Of a stretch of 64,000 nucleotides of DNA, positions 54,013-61,997 are shown piece by piece. The notes below the pieces were generated by a model. The model was not told the DNA's origin and ran no database searches. It was given only the letters and a program-made list of their open reading frames with translations. Position 1 is the first letter of the stretch; each line of letters starts with the position of its first letter. This DNA is from an uncultured Alistipes sp. (GTDB lineage Bacteria; Bacteroidota; Bacteroidia; Bacteroidales; Rikenellaceae): the NCBI GenBank assembly GCA_947629705.1, contig CANREN010000005.1, forward strand, positions 1 through 64,000. The letters run 5' to 3'. Position numbers and translations under genes: made by a program.

Positions 54013-54095
54013 CAAAGATACGAATAAGCGAGGGCAAAACCAAAACTTGTTTTGGTTTTGCCGAGCGGGAGTATCTTCGGCGCAGCCAAAGATAC
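54013..54095 (-). repeat. Promoter-linked repeat family 1, full copy (lptG)
   Basis: Minus-strand order: distal TATCTTTG (54087-54094) in hairpin 1 (54071-54095: GTATCTTTGGC, loop TGC, GCCGAAGATAC); spacer TCCCGCTC; hairpin 2 (54033-54062: GGCAAAACCAAAA, loop CAAG, TTTTGGTTTTGCC, 13 perfect pairs); CTCGCTTATTCG; proximal TATCTTTG (54013-54020). It begins 7 bp after the tgt stop codon. Confidence 0.92.
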
Positions 54096-54102
54096 GAAAA
54101 AA

Positions 54103-55239
54103 TCAGAGACGGCGCCCCAATTTGGCGGCCATCGCCTCTTTCCAAGGCAGAAAATCGCCGGCCGCAATGTGTTCGCGGGCCATCGACACCAGGCGCAGGT
54201 AGAACGCAATGTTATGCAGCGAGGCGATCTGCGCCGCCAGCATCTCGCCGCACACCGTCAGATGATGCAGATAGGCTTTCGAATAGCGTATGTCGACGAA
54301 GGCCGTGCCCTCGGGATCGATGGGCGAAAAATCGTCCTCCCACTTCTTGTTGCGGATATTGATGGTGCCCTCGGCCGTGAAAAGCTGGCCGTTTCGGCCG
54401 TTGCGCGTCGGCATCACGCAGTCGAACATGTCCACTCCGCGGGCGATACCCTCCAGAATGTTCGTCGGTGTACCCACCCCCATCAGGTAACGGGGCTTCT
54501 CCTTCGGCAGGACGGCATCGACCACCTCGATCATTTCGTACATTGTTTCGGTAGGCTCTCCCACGGCTAAACCGCCGATGGCATATCCGTCGGCCTCGTA
54601 CTGCATCGCATGTTCTGCGGCCCGCACCCGCAGATCGGGGTAGGTGCACCCCTGTACGATCGGGAAAAGCGCCTGATAGTGGCCGTATTTGGGCTGCGTC
54701 CGGTGGTAACGGTCGAAACAGCGGTCGAGCCACCGCTGGGTCAGACCGAGCGATTTGGCCGCATATTCGCGCGGGGCGTCGCCCGGGGGGCATTCGTCAA
54801 AGGCCATCATGATATCGGCGCCGATGGTTCGTTCGGTGTCGATGACGCTTTCGGGCGTGAACAGATGCTTCGAGCCGTCGATATGCGACCGGAAATGGCA
54901 GCCCTCCTCGGTCAGCTTGCGGCAGGCGGCTAACGAAAAAACCTGAAAACCGCCGCTGTCGGTGAGCATCGGCCCCTCCCACGTCGAGAAACGATGTACG
55001 CCGCCGGCTTTCTCGATGATTCCCATACCGGGCCGCAGATAGAGGTGATAGGTATTGGCCAGAATGATCTGGGCCCGCGCCTCGTCGCGCACGTCCCGAT
55101 GGAAAATCCCCTTCACGGTTGCGGCCGTGCCCACGGGCATGAAAATCGGCGTGCGGACGATGCCGTGATCGGTCTGCAACTCGCCCGCCCGGGCCTTCGA
55201 GGCGGGATCCTGATGCCGGATGGTGAATCGGATGCTCAT
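54103..55239 (-). CDS. tgt: tRNA-guanine (queuine) transglycosylase
   Basis: Exchanges G34 of GUN-anticodon tRNAs for preQ1 (bacterial) in queuosine synthesis. A 378-residue enzyme with LTDSGGFQVFSL (active-site Asp), GGLAVGEPTETMYEMI and FDCVMPTRNGRNGQLFTAEG. In the C-terminal part, E. coli Tgt has the zinc ligands CxCxxC before RNYSRAYLHHL; here that place reads EGTAFVDIRYSKAYLHHL with no Cys, so the structural zinc site is missing. A TACTTTTG box lies 8 bp before the ATG. Confidence 0.95.
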   Translation of the reverse strand: MSIRFTIRHQDPASKARAGELQTDHGIVRTPIFMPVGTAATVKGIFHRDVRDEARAQIILANTYHLYLRPGMGIIEKAGGVHRFSTWEGPMLTDSGGFQVFSLAACRKLTEEGCHFRSHIDGSKHLFTPESVIDTERTIGADIMMAFDECPPGDAPREYAAKSLGLTQRWLDRCFDRYHRTQPKYGHYQALFPIVQGCTYPDLRVRAAEHAMQYEADGYAIGGLAVGEPTETMYEMIEVVDAVLPKEKPRYLMGVGTPTNILEGIARGVDMFDCVMPTRNGRNGQLFTAEGTINIRNKKWEDDFSPIDPEGTAFVDIRYSKAYLHHLTVCGEMLAAQIASLHNIAFYLRLVSMAREHIAAGDFLPWKEAMAAKLGRRL

Positions 55240-55247
55240 AACGGCGG

Positions 55248-55255
55248 CAAAAGTA
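55248..55255 (-). promoter_or_regulatory. -7 box of tgt
   Basis: Minus-strand TACTTTTG, 8 bp before the ATG; likely leaderless or near-leaderless mRNA. Confidence 0.55.
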
Positions 55256-55318
55256 GTCGTTTTTTCAGAAAAATCCTAACGGACAGGGTGCTGTAAACGC
55301 GATACGCGGCCGGTGCGC

Positions 55319-55368
55319 TCGGCAAAACAAAAAAAGTTTTGTTTTGCCCTCGCTTATTCGTATCTTTG
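55319..55368 (+). repeat. Promoter-linked repeat family 1, half copy
   Basis: Only the promoter-proximal half is present: CTCG, hairpin 2 (55321-55348: GGCAAAACAAAA, loop AAAG, TTTTGTTTTGCC, 12 perfect pairs), CTCGCTTATTCG, TATCTTTG (55361-55368). Hairpin 1 and the distal box are absent. Drives the polyferredoxin gene. Confidence 0.88.
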
Positions 55369-55387
55369 ACTCGATCAGAATAATGCT

Positions 55388-56878
55388 ATGTTACGAAAAC
55401 TTCGAATCGTGCTCGCCGCCCTCTTCTTTGCGGCCGTAACGCTCCTGTTCCTCGATTTCACCGGAACGCTGCACGGCTGGCTCGGCTGGACGGCCCGAAT
55501 CCAATTCCTGCCTGCGCTGTTGGCCCTCAATTTCGGGGTCGTGCTGCTGCTCGTTGCGTTGACCCTGCTCTTCGGACGGCTCTATTGTTCCGTCATCTGT
55601 CCATTGGGCGTGATGCAGGACATCGCGGCGTGGTTCGGCCGCCGCGGAAAAAGACGGAAGTTCCGCTATGCCTATTCACCTGCGAAAAACGGGTTGCGTT
55701 ACGGCGTGCTGGCGCTTTTCGTCCTCGCGCTCGTCGCCGGTGTCGGTTCGTTCGTGGCCCTGCTCGCCCCGTACAGCGCCTATGGACGCATCGCATCCAA
55801 TCTGTTCGCTCCGATCTGTCGGTGGGGCAACAATCTGCTCGCCTGGTTCGCCGAACGGGCCGACAGCTATGCCTTTTATTCGACCGACGTGTGGCTGCGG
55901 TCGCTTCCGACCTTCCTGATCGCACTCGCGACTTTCGTCGTGCTGGTTGTTCTGGCCTGGCGCAACGGTCGCACCTATTGCAATACGATCTGTCCGGTGG
56001 GAACGGTGTTGGGTTTGCTGTCGCGTTATTCGCTGTTCCGTCCGGTCATCGACACCGACAAGTGCAACGGCTGCACACGCTGCTCGCGCCGATGCAAGGC
56101 TGCCTGCATCGATGCGAAACGCCATACGATCGACTATTCGCGCTGCGTTGTCTGCATGGATTGCCTCGATGCCTGCGCCCAAGGGGCCATCAGCTACCGC
56201 CGACGCACGAAGCAGCCGGTCGCCGATGCCGTTGCAGGGTCGGCCGTCGACGTTTCGCGCCGCCATTTTCTGACGGGTGCCGCCTTGTTAGCCGGTGCTG
56301 CGGCTGCGAAGGCCCAGGAAAAGAGGGTCGACGGCGGGCTGGCGGTCATTCTCGATAAGAAGGTGCCGCATCGGGCGACGCCCGTCGTACCGCCCGGAGC
56401 GCAGGGACTTTCGCATCTCGCTCGCCATTGCACCGGCTGCCAGCTCTGCGTCGCGGCTTGTCCCAACGGCGTGCTGCGGCCCTCGACCCGTTTGGAGGTG
56501 TTGATGCAGCCCGAAAGTTCCTACGAACGCGGCTACTGCCGTCCGGAGTGCACGAAGTGTTCGGAGGTTTGTCCTGCGGGGGCCATCTTTCGCATTACGC
56601 CCGAGGAGAAATCGGCCATCCGGATCGGTCGTGCCGTGTGGGTGAGGGAGAACTGCATTCCGCTGACCGACGGCGTTTCGTGCGGCAACTGCGCGCGGCA
56701 CTGCCCGACGGGAGCCATCCGGATGGTCCCGTCCGATGCCGCGAACCCCGATGCGCCGAAGATTCCCGTAGTGAACGAGGAGCGCTGCATCGGATGCGGT
56801 GCCTGCGAGCATCTTTGTCCGGCCCGGCCGTTCAGCGCGATCTACGTCGAAGGGGATCGGGTGCATCGTACGATTTGA
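55388..56878 (+). CDS. NapH/NapG-like fused polyferredoxin
   Basis: A 496-residue iron-sulphur membrane protein. Residues about 1-205 have four or five membrane helices with CSVICPLGVMQD and CNTICPVGTVLG as in NapH; about 220-265 hold two cytoplasmic-type clusters (CNGCTRCSRRCKAAC; CVVCMDCLDAC). At residues 290-310 a twin-arginine-type segment appears inside the chain (SRRHFLTGAALLAGAAAAKAQ), and the C-terminal about 190 residues carry four further clusters (CTGCQLCVAACPNG, CTKCSEVCPAG, CGNCARHCPTG, CIGCGACEHLCPA), the layout of NapG. It thus looks like NapH and NapG in one chain, an electron conduit from quinol to a periplasmic partner. Followed 16 bp later by a Tat-exported reductase. Confidence 0.88.
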   Translation: MLRKLRIVLAALFFAAVTLLFLDFTGTLHGWLGWTARIQFLPALLALNFGVVLLLVALTLLFGRLYCSVICPLGVMQDIAAWFGRRGKRRKFRYAYSPAKNGLRYGVLALFVLALVAGVGSFVALLAPYSAYGRIASNLFAPICRWGNNLLAWFAERADSYAFYSTDVWLRSLPTFLIALATFVVLVVLAWRNGRTYCNTICPVGTVLGLLSRYSLFRPVIDTDKCNGCTRCSRRCKAACIDAKRHTIDYSRCVVCMDCLDACAQGAISYRRRTKQPVADAVAGSAVDVSRRHFLTGAALLAGAAAAKAQEKRVDGGLAVILDKKVPHRATPVVPPGAQGLSHLARHCTGCQLCVAACPNGVLRPSTRLEVLMQPESSYERGYCRPECTKCSEVCPAGAIFRITPEEKSAIRIGRAVWVRENCIPLTDGVSCGNCARHCPTGAIRMVPSDAANPDAPKIPVVNEERCIGCGACEHLCPARPFSAIYVEGDRVHRTI

Positions 56879-56894
56879 TGAATTGCGAAAAAAC

Positions 56895-58286
56895 ATGAAA
56901 ACGGATAAAAAAATCACCCGGCGCGAATTTTTGAAACGCTTGGGGGCCGGTGCGGCCGTAACATCGGCGGCGTTGGCGACCGGATGCACCCCGAAACGGG
57001 CGACGACCGCGTCGCTCAACGAGGTGCCGTCCGGCGGCATGACCTATCGAACGAATCCCACTTCGGGCGATCGCGTGTCGCTGCTCGGGTTCGGCATGAT
57101 GCGCCTGCCGATGGTCAGCGCCCGTGAGAGCGGCACAGGCGAAGAAGCGATCGACCAGCCGATGGTCAACGAATTGGTGGACTATGCGCTGGCGCACGGC
57201 GTCAACTATTTCGATACGTCGCCGGCCTATTGCCAGGGGCTGTCGGAACGGGCCACCGGCACGGCGCTGAAACGCCATCCGCGCAGCGAATATTTCATCG
57301 CGACGAAACTTTCGAACTTCTCGCCCGACACGTGGAGCCGCGCGGCGTCGATGCAGATGTATCGCAATTCGTTCAAGGAGCTGCAGGTGGATTACATCGA
57401 CTACCTGTTGTTGCACGGCATCGGCATGGGCGGCATGGAGGCGCTGCGGGGCCGTTATTTGGATAACGGGATGCTCGATTTCCTGGTCGGGGAGCGCAAG
57501 GCGGGCCGCATCCGCAACCTCGGATTCTCCTACCACGGCGATATCGAGGCATTCGATTGCCTTCTGTCGCGGCACGACGAGTACAAGTGGGATTTCGCCC
57601 AGATTCAGTTGAACTACTTGGACTGGAAATACGCGAAGCAGATCAATTCGCGCAACACCGATGCCGAATACCTCTACGGCGAGTTGTCGAAACGGGGCAT
57701 TCCGGCCGTCATCATGGAACCGTTGTTGGGCGGGCGTCTGTCGAACGTGCCCGACAACATCGTGGCGCGGCTGAAGCAGCGCGCGCCCGAACGGAGCGTG
57801 GCGTCGTGGGCCTTTCGGTTCGCCGGTTCGTTCCCGGGCGTCCTGACCGTATTGAGCGGCATGAGGGTGATGGAGCATTTGCAGGACAATCTGCGCACTT
57901 ACAGCCCGTTGCAGCCCTTGACCGACGACGAGTTAGGCTTCCTGCAACAGACGGCGACGCTGATGATGCAATACGAGACCATCCCCTGCAACGATTGCAA
58001 ATACTGTATGCCCTGTCCCTACGGACTGGACATTCCGGCCATCCTGCTGCACTACAACAAGTGTCTCAACGAGGGGGCGATCATCGACGACCCGCAGGAC
58101 AGCGCCTATCGTCGGGCCCGCCGCGCCTATCTGATCGGTTACGACCGGTCGGTGCCGAAGCTGCGGCAGGCGAGTCATTGCATCGGATGCAACCAGTGTT
58201 CGCCCCATTGTCCGCAGCGCATCGACATTCCGCATGAGCTGCGTCGGATCGACGCCTACGTCGAGAAGTTGAAGCGGAATAAATAG
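56895..58286 (+). CDS. Tat-exported aldo/keto reductase with ferredoxin domain
   Basis: A 463-residue protein from the ATG at 56895. Its N-terminus is a twin-arginine signal ending in a lipobox (ITRREFLKRLGAGAAV; LATGC). The AKR barrel (about 50-345) keeps the catalytic-type residues in NYFDTSPAY, IATKLS and LLHGIG. A C-terminal 4Fe-4S region has CNDCKYCMPCPYGLDIP and CIGCNQCSPHCPQRIDIP. Similar AKR-ferredoxin fusions are common in anaerobes; export with a lipid anchor and pairing with a polyferredoxin suggest electrons arrive through that protein rather than NADPH, which is inference. Confidence 0.9.
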   Translation: MKTDKKITRREFLKRLGAGAAVTSAALATGCTPKRATTASLNEVPSGGMTYRTNPTSGDRVSLLGFGMMRLPMVSARESGTGEEAIDQPMVNELVDYALAHGVNYFDTSPAYCQGLSERATGTALKRHPRSEYFIATKLSNFSPDTWSRAASMQMYRNSFKELQVDYIDYLLLHGIGMGGMEALRGRYLDNGMLDFLVGERKAGRIRNLGFSYHGDIEAFDCLLSRHDEYKWDFAQIQLNYLDWKYAKQINSRNTDAEYLYGELSKRGIPAVIMEPLLGGRLSNVPDNIVARLKQRAPERSVASWAFRFAGSFPGVLTVLSGMRVMEHLQDNLRTYSPLQPLTDDELGFLQQTATLMMQYETIPCNDCKYCMPCPYGLDIPAILLHYNKCLNEGAIIDDPQDSAYRRARRAYLIGYDRSVPKLRQASHCIGCNQCSPHCPQRIDIPHELRRIDAYVEKLKRNK

Positions 58287-58296
58287 GGAATCACCT

Positions 58297-58494
58297 TTAC
58301 GGTACGGGGTCGTATCCGCTTCCGCCCAACGGATGGCAGCGCGACAAGCGTTTGACGGTGAGCCATAGCCCTTTCAGCGGGCCGTATTTGCGGAGCGCCT
58401 CCAACGCATACTGGGAGCAGGTCGGCGTGAACCGGCACGCAGACGGGAACAGCGGCGAGAGGCACAGCTGGTAAAACCGCACCGACGCGATCAA
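58297..58494 (-). CDS. yidD: Membrane protein insertion efficiency factor YidD
   Basis: A 65-residue protein with the family pattern [24 protein letters not shown] and [12 protein letters not shown]. The frame has no ATG downstream of the rnpA stop; TTG at 58494 (20 bp after that stop) gives a normal-length protein and is used. YidD assists YidC-dependent insertion of inner-membrane proteins. Last gene of the operon, in the conserved rnpA-yidD order. Confidence 0.9.
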   Translation of the reverse strand: MIASVRFYQLCLSPLFPSACRFTPTCSQYALEALRKYGPLKGLWLTVKRLSRCHPLGGSGYDPVP

Positions 58495-58513
58495 CGGCCA
58501 TGCGCAGATTCGC

Positions 58514-58882
58514 TTAAAGCCGTTCGCCGATCGTTTCCAGAATTTTTCGGACTGCACGGCAGATCGTTTTGTAGGGCAGCACCTCTTTCGAGGAGTAGAC
58601 GAGCGCCAGATCGAGATTGACCGGTACGATACCGGCAAGCAGTTGTTTTTGAAGCCGATAGGCCTCTTTTGTGCGGCGGCGCAGCAGGTTGCGCTTGGTG
58701 GCCCGTTTGTGGAAGCGTTTCGGCACCGAAAAGAGCACCTCCACCGTCGGCAGCGCATCCGTCTCGGCGAACCACACGTATCGGAAAGGGAATACGAAGC
58801 CGCTTTCGCCCTGCTCGAAGAGTCGTCGCACGGCTCCGAACGAACGAAGCCGTTCCGTGCGGGATAGCGAGCGGTCGGACAT
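58514..58882 (-). CDS. rnpA: Ribonuclease P protein component
   Basis: A 122-residue basic protein that helps the RNase P RNA mature tRNA 5' ends. The RNP motif is seen in [20 protein letters not shown]; the central part [17 protein letters not shown] is typical. ATG at 58882 ([18 protein letters not shown]). No rpmH (L34) or dnaA is nearby; the Bacteroidota order hemD-rnpA-yidD is present instead. Confidence 0.93.
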   Translation of the reverse strand: MSDRSLSRTERLRSFGAVRRLFEQGESGFVFPFRYVWFAETDALPTVEVLFSVPKRFHKRATKRNLLRRRTKEAYRLQKQLLAGIVPVNLDLALVYSSKEVLPYKTICRAVRKILETIGERL

Positions 58883-58917
58883 GGGCAGGCTGTTATTTTC
58901 GATGCGTTTGCACGCTG

Positions 58918-59847
58918 TTACTTGTGCGGTTTGGCGGATTTCGGCGACGCCGCAGCCGATTTGCCGGACGCGGCGGTCTTGCCGGATGCAGCCGTCTTGC
59001 CGGGTTGGGCGGCGGAGCGTTTGGCCATTTTGTGCGCTTGGGTGCGGAGGAACTCCTCCTTGCGGGCGTCGACGGTCAGCGATACCGGTTCGACGGTCTC
59101 GCCTTTCTGCACCTTGTCGAGATAGATGTCCACGGCCTTCACCATCGACGGAGCCTGCGGCGTGGGCGCATTGGCCCGAACGGTGATTCCGGCATCCAGG
59201 GCCGCCCGCAGGGTTCCTTCGCCGAAGACCGCAATGGCCGGCAGCTGATCCGTGCCGAATTTGGCGATCAGCGCCCTGACATCCGACGGCGAGTAGAGCG
59301 CCAACAGCTCGTATTCGACGAGATTCACGGCGTGGAGATCGCACGCTTCGGTGCGGGCCAGAATGACCGAATCGACCGACAGCCGCAGTTTGGCTAACGT
59401 TTCGGGCAGTTCGGGACGGTGCGGTTCGCTCAAAGCGAGCAGGAATTTTTCCTCCTTGTGCTTGATGATCAACTCAACGAGCGAAGTGAACGACCCGTCG
59501 GCGAACGAAATTTTGCGTTTGCGGTAGACGATGTATTTTTGCAGATAGAGCGCCACGGCCTCCGTCTGGCAGATGTATTTCATCGTCTCGGGAACGGTAA
59601 TCCGCGCCTCTTCGCAAATATGGAAAAAACTGTCGACGGTCGTGCGGGAGGTGAAGATGACGGCCGTATGGGTCAGTATCTCGATGCGCTGCGAACGGAA
59701 CTCCTTGAGCGAGACGCCCACCACGCGGATGAAAGGTTGGTAGACGATTTCGGTGTCGTATTTCCGGGATAATTCGTGGAACGGCGATTTTTCACTGTTC
59801 GCCGGTTTCGGCTGGGAAATCCAGATTTTTTTCTTAACTGTTTCCAA
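58918..59847 (-). CDS. hemD: Uroporphyrinogen-III synthase-like protein
   Basis: A 309-residue protein of the HemD fold: two alternating alpha/beta domains with AVIFTSRTTVDSFFHICEE, and LYSPSDVRALIAKFG and IAVFGEGTLRAALDAGI. The enzyme closes the tetrapyrrole ring with D-ring inversion; activity is poorly predictable from sequence, and no other haem-pathway gene is here. A low-complexity tail of about 60 residues (KTAASGK repeats, Lys/Ala/Ser) follows, not part of the fold. In Bacteroidales this gene normally sits between a DUF4271 gene and rnpA, as here. Confidence 0.85.
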   Translation of the reverse strand: METVKKKIWISQPKPANSEKSPFHELSRKYDTEIVYQPFIRVVGVSLKEFRSQRIEILTHTAVIFTSRTTVDSFFHICEEARITVPETMKYICQTEAVALYLQKYIVYRKRKISFADGSFTSLVELIIKHKEEKFLLALSEPHRPELPETLAKLRLSVDSVILARTEACDLHAVNLVEYELLALYSPSDVRALIAKFGTDQLPAIAVFGEGTLRAALDAGITVRANAPTPQAPSMVKAVDIYLDKVQKGETVEPVSLTVDARKEEFLRTQAHKMAKRSAAQPGKTAASGKTAASGKSAAASPKSAKPHK

Positions 59848-59877
59848 ATCTGCTCGTTTTTACGTTGTTCGGTCGCT

Positions 59878-60816
59878 TCACCTCACGGCGAGCTGCCATA
59901 ACAGGCTGACCGGGAATAGTTCGACGCTGCAAAGGTACAAAATCCAATGGATAATCGAAACTTTTTTGGAAAGAAAGAGGGTCAGTGTCTCTCTGACATA
60001 CAAGAAAAGCGTAACGGCCAATTCGATGACGATCAAGCCGAACCAGAGCAGGCTCGCAGGCTGCGGGCAGAGCGTGAAGAGCAGCAGGGCGGGGGTAACG
60101 ACCACGACGGCGCCCGAAAAGTAGAGTTTGCGCAGCTGGCGCAGTTGGGTGATGAGCGGCTGGGTGAGGGTGAGCGCTCCGACCAGGCGCAGCAGGCTCC
60201 ATTGATAGCCGATGACGAGCAGGAAAAGGGCCGAGACCGTGAGACTCAAAAGAGCGGCCGTCGCGAAGGAGAAGCGGCCGGACGGAAGATCGGCGACGAG
60301 CGGCCGGCCGTATTTCACGGCGAGGATGCCGATGAAAAGGATGCCGATGGCGGCGGTCGTGCGCATGAATCGGGCGTAGCGGCTGCTGCCGGACTCCTCG
60401 GAATGCCGATTGTCCGAATGCGGATTGCGGAAAATGCGGCTCAACAGCGTGCGGATGTCGGGCAGATTGTGATAGATCAGCAGAACGTAGACGACGGCCA
60501 GCAGCAGGAGAAATCCCTGAAACAGGGCATTGTCCGTCAGCGGCCGTTCATTGGGCGTGCCGTGCGGCGGTTGGACGAGGGTCGATTGCTGACCGTAGAC
60601 GGTCGGGGCGAAGACCTCGGTGCAGGGCGGCGACAACCGGCGGGCGGGCACGCGGCGTTCGATGGCCCGCAGCGAATCGGGCGTGCAGTACACGCGGAAC
60701 GGGTATTCGTGCGAACGGTCGACCGCCTGCCGGAGCGCCGGACTGTCGGTCGGAGCCGCAGATTGGTTCGGCATCGCCGAAACCTGCCGCAGCGTATCGG
60801 TCGAAGGCTCGTTCAT
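59878..60816 (-). CDS. DUF4271 family membrane protein
   Basis: A 312-residue protein: a variable Pro/Ser-rich N-terminal part of about 95 residues, then about seven membrane helices (100-310). Location directly upstream of hemD identifies it with the DUF4271 family of Bacteroidota. Function unknown. Overlaps the histidine kinase 3' end by 4 bp. A TACCTTTG at 59930-59937 inside its 3' end could provide an internal promoter for hemD-rnpA-yidD, without a clear -33 element. Confidence 0.85.
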   Translation of the reverse strand: MNEPSTDTLRQVSAMPNQSAAPTDSPALRQAVDRSHEYPFRVYCTPDSLRAIERRVPARRLSPPCTEVFAPTVYGQQSTLVQPPHGTPNERPLTDNALFQGFLLLLAVVYVLLIYHNLPDIRTLLSRIFRNPHSDNRHSEESGSSRYARFMRTTAAIGILFIGILAVKYGRPLVADLPSGRFSFATAALLSLTVSALFLLVIGYQWSLLRLVGALTLTQPLITQLRQLRKLYFSGAVVVVTPALLLFTLCPQPASLLWFGLIVIELAVTLFLYVRETLTLFLSKKVSIIHWILYLCSVELFPVSLLWQLAVR

Positions 60817-61991
60817 CCTGCGAAGAATCTTTTCAGCGTGATGCGGATGGTCGTCCCCTTCCCGGGCTCGGAGTCGACGACGGCGATGCGTCCCGAATGG
60901 TAATCCTCGACGATGCGCCGCGACAGCGACAGACCGAGCCCCCAGCCGCGGGTCTTGGTCGTGAATCCGGGTTCGAAGATGCGTTTCCAGTTGCTTTTCG
61001 GAATACCCTTGCCGGTGTCTTTGACGTCGATCATCACCTGTTTGTCATTCGATGCGATGCGCACGTCGATGGAGCCGTGGCCTTGCAGGGCATCGAGCGA
61101 ATTTTTCATCAGATTCTCGACCACCCATTCGAACAGGGCCGCGTTGACGTTGGCCTGCACCGGCGCGATGGCCAATCCGTTGTAGCCGAGCGTTACGTTG
61201 CGCGGAATCCGCTTGCGGAAGTACATGACCGATTCGCCGACGATTTCGTTGATATTGGCCGGTGCGAGGGTCGTCTCGGAGCCGATCTTCGAGAATCGGT
61301 CGACGATCTTCATCAGATGGGTCAGGTCTTTGTTCATCTCCTCGACGGCGCTTGGGTCGATCTCCTGCGCGCGCAGGTATTCGATCCATCCCAGGAGCGA
61401 CGAGGTCGGCGTGCCGAGCTGGTGGGCCGTCTCCTTGGCCAAACCGATCCAGACGCGGTTCTGTTCATCCTGTTTCGAGGAGCGGAACGCGATATAGCCC
61501 AACAGAATGAAAGTCGTGATGACTAACAGCTGGACGTACGGAAAATAGAAGAGCGATTTGAGCAGGTTGGAACGTCCGTAGAAGATGATGTGGTAGTGGT
61601 CGGCGCTCCACAGGAAGCGGATCGGCAGCGGCGTGTTCTCTTCGGTGAAGCGGTCGATGCGGCGGCGCAGCCGATCGGGGTGTGCGAGGATGCGTTCGGG
61701 CACCAAATGGGACTGGAGCACCTGCAGATTTTCGTCCGTGATGATGAACGGGATATTGTTGCCGTTCGACATGATGTCCTGCACCAGCGGATCGTTGAGC
61801 GAACCGCCCAGCACATCGCGGTTGACGCGCTCCATCGCATGGGCCCACAGCGCCACGTCGTGCTGCTCCTTCTCCTTGAGGCGCTGCGCCATCTTGTTGG
61901 TGTAGATGATCGACAGCGCGCCGAGCAACACCCCGACGATGATGACCACCACCCGATTGCGGAACGAGAATATGTTGCGGCGCAGTTTCAT
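60813..61991 (-). CDS. Membrane sensor histidine kinase
   Basis: A 392-residue kinase: membrane helix (about 13-30), a periplasmic sensor of about 115 residues, a second helix (about 150-168), HisKA-like domain with the phospho-acceptor His in AKETAHQLGTPTSSLLGW and an ATPase domain (N box ENLMKNSLDALQGHG; DTGKGIP; RGWGLGLSLSRRIVEDY). No HAMP or receiver domain and no response-regulator gene beside it. Starts 6 bp after the S41 protease stop. Confidence 0.93.
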   Translation of the reverse strand: MKLRRNIFSFRNRVVVIIVGVLLGALSIIYTNKMAQRLKEKEQHDVALWAHAMERVNRDVLGGSLNDPLVQDIMSNGNNIPFIITDENLQVLQSHLVPERILAHPDRLRRRIDRFTEENTPLPIRFLWSADHYHIIFYGRSNLLKSLFYFPYVQLLVITTFILLGYIAFRSSKQDEQNRVWIGLAKETAHQLGTPTSSLLGWIEYLRAQEIDPSAVEEMNKDLTHLMKIVDRFSKIGSETTLAPANINEIVGESVMYFRKRIPRNVTLGYNGLAIAPVQANVNAALFEWVVENLMKNSLDALQGHGSIDVRIASNDKQVMIDVKDTGKGIPKSNWKRIFEPGFTTKTRGWGLGLSLSRRIVEDYHSGRIAVVDSEPGKGTTIRITLKRFFAG

Positions 61992-61997
61992 TCGCGG

